NCBI RefSeq assembly: GCF_008017825.1
Contig: NZ_VRLS01000086.1
Location: 62,001-126,000, forward strand
Source of the DNA: Mesonia sp008017825
GTDB taxonomy: Bacteria > Bacteroidota > Bacteroidia > Flavobacteriales > Flavobacteriaceae
Direction: 5' to 3'
Length of the DNA stretch: 64,000 bases
The translations under genes were made by a program, and so were the position numbers. Below are positions 59,128 through 64,000 of the stretch, in pieces. Under the pieces are notes generated by a model. It was not told the origin of the DNA. It did not search any database and saw only the letters and a program-made list of their open reading frames with translations. Positions within the stretch are counted from its first letter, which is position 1, and each line of letters opens with the position of its first letter.

Positions 59128-60600
59128 ATGACTGCACACGATAATAAAATTGTAGGAGAAGGATTAACATATGATGATGTTCTTTTAGTTCCTGCATTTT
59201 CCGAAGTTCTTCCTAGAGAAGTTAACATTCAAACCAAATTTACCAAAAACATAACCATCAACGTTCCTATTGTTTCGGCAGCTATGGATACGGTGACAGA
59301 ATCTCGCATGGCTATTGCTATGGCTCGAGAAGGAGGTATTGGTGTTTTGCATAAAAACATGACTATCGAGCAGCAAGCACTTAAAGTCCGTAAAGTAAAA
59401 AGAGCAGAAAGTGGAATGATTATCGACCCTGTTACTTTACCTATAGAAGCAAAAGTAAAAGATGCCAAAGAATTGATGCGAGAGCATAGTATTGGTGGAA
59501 TCCCCATTGTAGATCAAGAAGGAAAATTAATTGGGATTGTTACCAATCGTGATTTGCGTTTTGAGAAAAACAACGAAAGACCTATTGAAGAAGTAATGAC
59601 TTCTAAAAATTTGGTAACCGTGGCAGAAGGGACTTCTTTAGAAGATGCAGAAGAAATCTTACAAGAGAATAAAATTGAGAAATTACCTGTTATTAATAAG
59701 GATAACAAGCTAGTAGGTTTAATCACGTTTAGAGATATTACTAAACTAACTCAAAAGCCTATCGCTAACAAAGATCAATACGGTAGATTACGTGTGGCAG
59801 CAGCTTTAGGTGTCACTGCAGATGCTGTTGATAGAGCAGAAGCTTTGGTAAATGCAGGGGTAGATGCTGTAATTATAGATACAGCTCACGGCCATACTAA
59901 AGGCGTGGTTCATGTATTGAAAGAAGTGAAAAAGAAATTCCCAGATTTAGAAGTAGTAGTAGGGAATATCGCTACTGCGGAAGCTGCGCAATATTTAGCT
60001 GACGCTGGAGCTGATGCCGTAAAAGTAGGAATAGGTCCGGGTTCTATTTGTACCACACGAGTAGTAGCGGGAGTAGGTTTTCCACAATTTTCTGCTGTAA
60101 TAGAAGTAGCTGCAGCTTTAAAAGGAAGCGGAGTGCCAGTGATTGCAGATGGAGGTATACGTTATACGGGAGATATTCCTAAAGCCATAGCAGCAGGAGC
60201 AGACTGTGTGATGCTAGGTTCTTTACTGGCAGGTACTAAGGAATCTCCAGGAGAAACTATTATTTACGAAGGAAGAAAATTTAAATCTTATCGAGGGATG
60301 GGATCTGTAGAGGCGATGCAAAAAGGCTCTAAAGATCGTTATTTTCAAGATGTAGAGGACGATATTAAGAAGCTTGTTCCAGAAGGGATTGTAGGACGTG
60401 TACCTTATAAAGGAGAATTATTTGAAAGCATGAATCAATTTATTGGAGGTTTACGTGCAGGAATGGGATATTGCGGAGCAAAAGATATTGAAGCTTTAAA
60501 GAACGATGCTAAATTTGTGAAGATAACATCGTCGGGAATTCATGAGAGTCATCCTCACGATGTAACCATTACCAAAGAAGCACCTAATTATTCTAGATAG
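59128..60600 (+). CDS. guaB: IMP dehydrogenase
   Basis: Oxidises IMP to XMP with NAD, the committed step of GMP synthesis, in the cytoplasm. With the ATG at 59128 the protein has 490 residues, the usual length. It opens VGEGLTYDDVLLVPAFSEVL; two CBS domains lie at about 95-205 (HSIGGIPIVDQEGKLIGIVT); the catalytic-Cys loop is KVGIGPGSICTTRVVAGVGF and the flap region is EGRKFKSYRGMGSVEAMQKG. A perfect inverted repeat forms the leader, a possible regulatory site. A terminator lies 29 bases past the stop. Confidence 0.95.
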   Translation: MTAHDNKIVGEGLTYDDVLLVPAFSEVLPREVNIQTKFTKNITINVPIVSAAMDTVTESRMAIAMAREGGIGVLHKNMTIEQQALKVRKVKRAESGMIIDPVTLPIEAKVKDAKELMREHSIGGIPIVDQEGKLIGIVTNRDLRFEKNNERPIEEVMTSKNLVTVAEGTSLEDAEEILQENKIEKLPVINKDNKLVGLITFRDITKLTQKPIANKDQYGRLRVAAALGVTADAVDRAEALVNAGVDAVIIDTAHGHTKGVVHVLKEVKKKFPDLEVVVGNIATAEAAQYLADAGADAVKVGIGPGSICTTRVVAGVGFPQFSAVIEVAAALKGSGVPVIADGGIRYTGDIPKAIAAGADCVMLGSLLAGTKESPGETIIYEGRKFKSYRGMGSVEAMQKGSKDRYFQDVEDDIKKLVPEGIVGRVPYKGELFESMNQFIGGLRAGMGYCGAKDIEALKNDAKFVKITSSGIHESHPHDVTITKEAPNYSR

Positions 60601-60629
60601 TTTTAAGTATAAACTTATAAAATTGAAGA

Positions 60630-60659
60630 AAGCTCTAATTGTATTAGGGCTTTTTTTTT
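60630..60659 (+). terminator. Terminator after guaB
   Basis: AAGCTCTAAT (60630-60639) pairs with ATTAGGGCTT (60643-60652), one G-T pair, followed by a run of T. It overlaps the 3' end of the converging gene. Confidence 0.85.
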
Positions 60660-61012
60660 AGGTTAGATTTTTTCTGCAAGCCATAAAAAAATATACTTCC
60701 TAGAAAATACATTACTACATCCCACCCATCAGAAGTGTAGCGAGGGTTTATTTGAGGTTGATAATATTCAAAATAAATAGCATAATAGATAGTCAAAGAG
60801 ATAATTGTAAATAGAGATAGTCTTATGGAATCATCCTTTTTAATCTTTTGCACAGCTATTAGGCAAATAGTAAGTACAATTGGCATACATAACAAATCGT
60901 TAGTATACGAATTGATTATGGTGGGCAGTTGGATATGGAGTAAATGTTTTGTAGCTAATAAACACAGAAATAAAGTAAGAAGAGAATATAGAACTTTATA
61001 GATGAGGGTCAT
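60644..61012 (-). CDS. Small membrane protein of unknown function
   Basis: A 122-residue protein with four hydrophobic segments (YKVLYSLLTLFLCLLATKHL, LLCMPIVLTICLIAVQ, LFTIISLTIYYAIYF and VVMYFLGSIFFYGLQ). A longer frame extends upstream, but the ATG at 61012 overlaps the stop of a 49-residue small gene as ATGA and is preferred. Proteins of this kind in Bacteroidota are sometimes labelled 'magnesium citrate secondary transporter', a label I would not rely on. The conserved-looking YEYYQP-x-x-N-P-R-Y-T-S-D-x-W-D-V motif may be the functional site. Function unknown. Confidence 0.7.
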   Translation of the reverse strand: MTLIYKVLYSLLTLFLCLLATKHLLHIQLPTIINSYTNDLLCMPIVLTICLIAVQKIKKDDSIRLSLFTIISLTIYYAIYFEYYQPQINPRYTSDGWDVVMYFLGSIFFYGLQKKSNLKKKP

Positions 61013-61158
61013 AATAAAAGCAAGGAAGTAATAAATGCTAAAATTCCTCCTATGACCATGACAATCATCCATACCGAGTAGCCCATTTTAGAAAAAAATA
61101 AGCTCAATTTACTTTTTGGTTTTTCTGATGTAGATTTATTTTCGCTTTCTTTTTTCAT
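61009..61158 (-). CDS. 49-residue single-helix membrane protein, unknown function
   Basis: A short gene, ATG at 61156-61158 and TGA at 61009-61011, whose stop overlaps the next ATG (ATGA). The protein starts with a charged, Ser/Lys/Glu-rich stretch (MKKESENKSTSEKPKSKLSL), continues FFSKMGYSVWM and ends in one hydrophobic helix, VMVIGGILAFITSLLLL. The coupling overlap and clean composition make it credible although it is under 60 residues. It sits between the 78-residue protein gene and the 122-residue membrane protein gene on the same strand; a role with the latter is likely but unproven. Confidence 0.65.
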   Translation of the reverse strand: MKKESENKSTSEKPKSKLSLFFSKMGYSVWMIVMVIGGILAFITSLLLL

Positions 61159-61164
61159 CCTTAT

Positions 61165-61401
61165 TTAAATAGTATAAAGTTGTCCTCGATGCGGTTTTAG
61201 CGCATCTCTAATAGGTTTCATTTCATCTTTGGAGACAATCATAAATGCCAGAGAATGCATATCTGATAGGTTTTCAACTCCTGTAATATTTAGCTGAGTT
61301 TTTTCAAACTTGATAAAATCTTTAAGATGAATTTCATGATGCTCAGCAGTTTTTTGAGCGTGAGTACCTCTAAAATCCCATATAAGTTTAATATGTTCCA
61401 T
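61165..61401 (-). CDS. Small conserved-looking hypothetical protein
   Basis: A 78-residue soluble protein (LIWDFRGTHAQKTAEHHEIH, KFEKTQLNITGVENLSDMHS, AFMIVSKDEMKPIRDALKPH). It is histidine-rich in its first half and lacks signal or membrane segments. I do not recognise a named domain, but such short proteins occur next to SRPBCC genes in Flavobacteriia. Its ATG shares one base with the stop of the SRPBCC gene (TAATG), and the 49-residue small gene begins six bases after its own stop, so the four - strand genes here form one unit. Function unknown. Confidence 0.7.
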   Translation of the reverse strand: MEHIKLIWDFRGTHAQKTAEHHEIHLKDFIKFEKTQLNITGVENLSDMHSLAFMIVSKDEMKPIRDALKPHRGQLYTI

Positions 61402-61856
61402 TACGTATTTTTTACACTTGTACCATCTTCCGCGAAAGCTTTAAAATCTTTCATATATTTTAAAGATTGTTTCTTAAATAGATTTGGCATAATCCATCCT
61501 AAAAACTTAAGACTTAAATTAGAAAATTTAAATTCACTCTCACTTATCCAAGTGGTTTGGTTCTCACCTGTTACTTTAAAATAATTGTGTTGAATATTAT
61601 GAACACCTTTGGTGTCGTAGGTAGCGTGAAATTCTTCTGGGAAATCATTTTCAATAATGGTTTCAATCATTTCCATTTCTCGCTTCCCCATTTTATAACT
61701 AAGCTTCATTTGAGAACCTTCTTTACCAGGCTCTCCTGTCAGGAGACTAGCTTCTAATAAACCTTTTTGCCAGTGCTGTAAATTTTCCATAGAATCCATT
61801 TTCGCAATGACTTCTGTTCTGGGTAATTCGATAACAATTTGGCTGGTGTATTTCAT
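61401..61856 (-). CDS. SRPBCC family (START-like) ligand-binding protein
   Basis: A 151-residue soluble protein with the helix-grip fold of the SRPBCC superfamily, which binds hydrophobic ligands or acts in polyketide-like cyclisation. The sequence TSQIVIELPRTEVIAKMDSM, ENLQHWQKGLLEASLLTGEP, EFHATYDTKGVHNIQHNYFK and SESEFKFSNLSLKFLGW follow the expected strand-helix order. It has a -7 promoter at 61882-61889 and is the first of four closely packed genes. The ligand is unknown. Confidence 0.82.
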   Translation of the reverse strand: MKYTSQIVIELPRTEVIAKMDSMENLQHWQKGLLEASLLTGEPGKEGSQMKLSYKMGKREMEMIETIIENDFPEEFHATYDTKGVHNIQHNYFKVTGENQTTWISESEFKFSNLSLKFLGWIMPNLFKKQSLKYMKDFKAFAEDGTSVKNT

Positions 61857-61881
61857 AAAGAAGTAATTAAAAAGTTGAATT

Positions 61882-61889
61882 CAAATATA
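61882..61889 (-). promoter_or_regulatory. -7 promoter element (TATATTTG) for the SRPBCC gene unit
   Basis: On the - strand this matches TAnnTTTG, 25 bases before the SRPBCC ATG. Confidence 0.6.
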
Positions 61890-62036
61890 ATTAATAATTT
61901 ATTGAAGCGTTACTTTTCCTAGTGTCTTTATGCAGATTGAAAATTTGATTTTAGCAGAATAATAGAATTTTATTTTTACAACTTTATTTAGATGTAGGAT
62001 CTTAATTTAAATACTTGTATAACCTTTTATATTTCT

Positions 62037-62044
62037 TATTTTTG
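62037..62044 (+). promoter_or_regulatory. -7 promoter element (TATTTTTG) for the PpiC-type foldase; decides the start
   Basis: Matches TAnnTTTG. An in-frame TTG at 62015 lies upstream of the predicted transcription start, so the ATG at 62066 is used. Confidence 0.65.
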
Positions 62045-62065
62045 AGCACTTTTAAAAATTATAAA

Positions 62066-64000
62066 ATGAAAAATCTACTTTTACTTGTTTTCTTTGCGAC
62101 AAGTTGTTTTGCAATTGCACAAAAAGACGAACAAAAAGTATTATTGACCATTAATAATCAACCCGTTTATGCCGATGAGTTTAAACGTGTGTTTTCTAAG
62201 AATTTAAATCTTCTACAAGACGATCAAAAAGATGTAGAAGAGTATATGGATCTTTTTGTAGATTATAAATTAAAGGTTTTAGAAGCCGAAGAGCAAGGCT
62301 TTGATACGCTTCCTTCTTTTATGGGGGAATATAATATCTATAAAAAGCAGTTGGCAGATAAGTATATGAAGGATTCTGAAATTACAGAGAACCTTTTAAA
62401 AGAAGCTTACAGTAGAAAAACTGAAGAAGTAAATGCCAGTCATATCTTAATTAAACTTTCGGCCAGTGCAACAGATACTTTAAAGGCATATCAAAAAGCA
62501 ATGAAGGCAAGAAAAGAAATCCTTAGCGGAAAATCTTTTCAAGAAGTGGCACAAGCTTATTCAGAAGATCCTTCCGTAAAGCAAAACAATGGAGATTTAG
62601 GTTGGTTTTCTGTGTTTTCTATGGTTTATCCATTTGAATCGGCTGCTTATAAAACCAAGAAGGGTGGTATTTCAATGCCAGCAAGATCGCAGTTTGGTTA
62701 TCATATTGTAAAAGTAAATGATAGACGAAAAGCAGAGGGTACCGTAAAGGTGGCTCATATTATGATAGAAAATAAAAAAGGAAATTCTGATGCTAAAACT
62801 CAAATTTTTGAAGTCAAAGAGAAGTTAGATAGCGGCAATGGTTTTTCTGAAATGGCTAAGCAATATAGCGACGATAAAAATACAGCCATAAATGGAGGTG
62901 TAATTAATACTTTTTCTAGAGGTAAATTAAACTCTAAAGAATTTGAAAATGTAGCTTTTGGTTTAACTGAAGTAAATGAAATCTCTCAGCCTTTTAAAAC
63001 AGAATATGGTTGGCATATTGTAAAACTTTTAGAGAAAAATCCTATTAAAAGTTTTGAGGATGAGAAAGTAGAGCTTTCTAGAAGAATGAAGGGAGATATA
63101 AGAGCACAGCTTATAAGGGAAGATGTTTTAAAAGACATAAAAGAAACCTACAATGTTAAAGAAGATGAAGAAGCTTTAGCTTATTTTACTCAAAATGTTT
63201 CTGATGATATATTATCTTCAAGATGGGATATAGCAGATTTAAAAGATATTCCGCAAAAGAATATAATAGAAATAAAAGGAGAAGGGAAAAGCTATGAGGA
63301 TTTTGCAAAGCTTATGAGTAATGCTCAACGCCAAATAGGTAATGTAGATTCTAAAGAAAGCTTAATTGCAAATTGGTTAGAGATGTTTAAAGAAAACTTT
63401 CTTATTTCTTACCATAAAGATCATTTAGAAGAAACCAATAAGGAGTACGCTTACATTATTGAAGAATACCGTAATGGATTGCTGTTGTTTGAGCTAATGG
63501 AAGATAATATTTGGCAAGCTGCTAAAGAAGATTCTATTGCTTTAAAGCGTTATTATGATCAGCATAAAAAAAGCTTTGTCAAAGAAAAACAATATACTTT
63601 GACAATGGTATCGACCGATACTAAAGATATGGCGAAGCAAGTGAGAAAATGGATGAAAGATGAGGTAGCTAAAGAAGAAATTGAAAAGAACGCTAAAGAA
63701 ATGGGACACACCATATTATTTAAGTCGGGTGAATTCAAAGAGAATAATGAAGCGTTGCCTACTAAAATAAAAGATAGAAAAGGTGTTTCTAAAGTTTATG
63801 AAAATAATGGCGTATTTCTTGTGTTAGATATTAAAAATATTGAAAAAGAGGGAATAAAAACCTACGAAGAAGCAAGAGGTGAAGTGGTAAGTAAATATCA
63901 GCAGCAGCTAGAAAAAGAATGGATAGAGAATATTAGATCAAAGAATAATGTGACTATCCATCAAGAGGTATTAAAAAGTTTAGAGAAAGAATTTGAATAA
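62066..64000 (+). CDS. Exported peptidyl-prolyl isomerase with two PpiC-type domains (SurA/PrsA-like)
   Basis: A periplasmic foldase of 644 residues; the stop TAA is the last three bases of the window. The signal peptide is MKNLLLLVFFATSCFAIAQ. Two parvulin domains follow: one at about 115-225 (VNASHILIKLSASATDTLKA, GDLGWFSVFSMVYPFESAAY, ARSQFGYHIVKVNDRRKAEG) and one at about 225-330 (VKVAHIMIENKKGNSDAKTQ, TEYGWHIVKLLEKNPIKSFE). The C-terminal half is charged, probably a chaperone-like helical region. Outer-membrane protein assembly is the likely role, inferred from SurA. Confidence 0.9.
   Translation: MKNLLLLVFFATSCFAIAQKDEQKVLLTINNQPVYADEFKRVFSKNLNLLQDDQKDVEEYMDLFVDYKLKVLEAEEQGFDTLPSFMGEYNIYKKQLADKYMKDSEITENLLKEAYSRKTEEVNASHILIKLSASATDTLKAYQKAMKARKEILSGKSFQEVAQAYSEDPSVKQNNGDLGWFSVFSMVYPFESAAYKTKKGGISMPARSQFGYHIVKVNDRRKAEGTVKVAHIMIENKKGNSDAKTQIFEVKEKLDSGNGFSEMAKQYSDDKNTAINGGVINTFSRGKLNSKEFENVAFGLTEVNEISQPFKTEYGWHIVKLLEKNPIKSFEDEKVELSRRMKGDIRAQLIREDVLKDIKETYNVKEDEEALAYFTQNVSDDILSSRWDIADLKDIPQKNIIEIKGEGKSYEDFAKLMSNAQRQIGNVDSKESLIANWLEMFKENFLISYHKDHLEETNKEYAYIIEEYRNGLLLFELMEDNIWQAAKEDSIALKRYYDQHKKSFVKEKQYTLTMVSTDTKDMAKQVRKWMKDEVAKEEIEKNAKEMGHTILFKSGEFKENNEALPTKIKDRKGVSKVYENNGVFLVLDIKNIEKEGIKTYEEARGEVVSKYQQQLEKEWIENIRSKNNVTIHQEVLKSLEKEFE

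Noticed and set aside
62015..62065. TTG start extending the PpiC protein by 17 residues
   Set aside because: It precedes the -7 element at 62037-62044 and would place extra residues before the signal peptide.
1..64000. tRNA, rRNA and riboswitch genes
   Set aside because: No cloverleaf-like or rRNA-like sequence was recognised by eye in the intergenic regions; a covariance search could still find small RNAs.

Overview
This window is AT-rich chromosomal DNA from a member of the Flavobacteriia (Bacteroidota), probably Flavobacteriaceae. Several things point there: many promoters carry the Bacteroidota -7 element TAnnTTTG shortly before the start codon and there are few Shine-Dalgarno sites; there are type IX secretion (T9SS) sorting domains and a PorV/PorQ-type protein; lipoproteins have Asp-rich residues after the lipid Cys; and families typical of the group are present (DUF3276, DUF4856, DUF6607, HmuY, long NusB, a cyclophilin-FKBP fusion). 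No rRNA or tRNA gene, insertion sequence, CRISPR array or phage gene was recognised. Nothing was searched against a database: family names are from recognition of the translated sequence.

Layout. (1) 1-17281: a surface polysaccharide cluster on the + strand with glycosyltransferases, an exostosin-like protein, a Wzy-type polymerase/ligase and an initiating sugar-phosphate transferase that is frameshifted as read. Two large gene-free blocks (4970-8323 and 9422-12384) split it, and both are packed with interspersed structured repeats; one glycosyltransferase gene sits alone between them and its last codons and stop lie in repeat sequence. (2) 17284-21333 (-): TM2/DUF2752/DUF4870-like membrane proteins, lnt and a PorV/PorQ-like protein. 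(3) 21455-25956 (+): phosphatidylserine synthase and a large T9SS cargo protein. (4) 26024-28943 (-): kdsD-like, tatC, carboxymuconolactone decarboxylase-like, lptB, divergent from recQ (29036). (5) 31345-43430: housekeeping genes (dual immunophilin, csaA, DUF3276, ABC exporter, leucine dehydrogenase, nusB, DUF1573, yajC, pepT, pyrD, LysE, HMG-CoA lyase). (6) 43533-49736 (+): DUF4856 lipoprotein, imelysin lipoprotein, HTTM protein and TonB receptor, a probable metal uptake operon. (7) 49863-52013: TPR histidine kinase and a Cys-rich small protein. (8) 52172-59058: a HmuR/HmuY-like heme uptake operon on - with two HmuY-like proteins (one lipoprotein, one T9SS-sorted), divergent from DUF6607, FMN-binding and His-bearing membrane protein genes on +. 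(9) 59128-64000: guaB, small membrane and SRPBCC genes, and a PpiC-type foldase.

The candidates most worth attention are the heme/flavin locus at 52-59 kb, the structured repeat families with paired-base changes in the polysaccharide cluster, and the frameshifted initiating transferase at a G6 tract. Four apparent long reading frames (pssA, DUF6607, guaB, PpiC) begin with a TTG inside or upstream of a -7 promoter element, so downstream ATG starts are used here.
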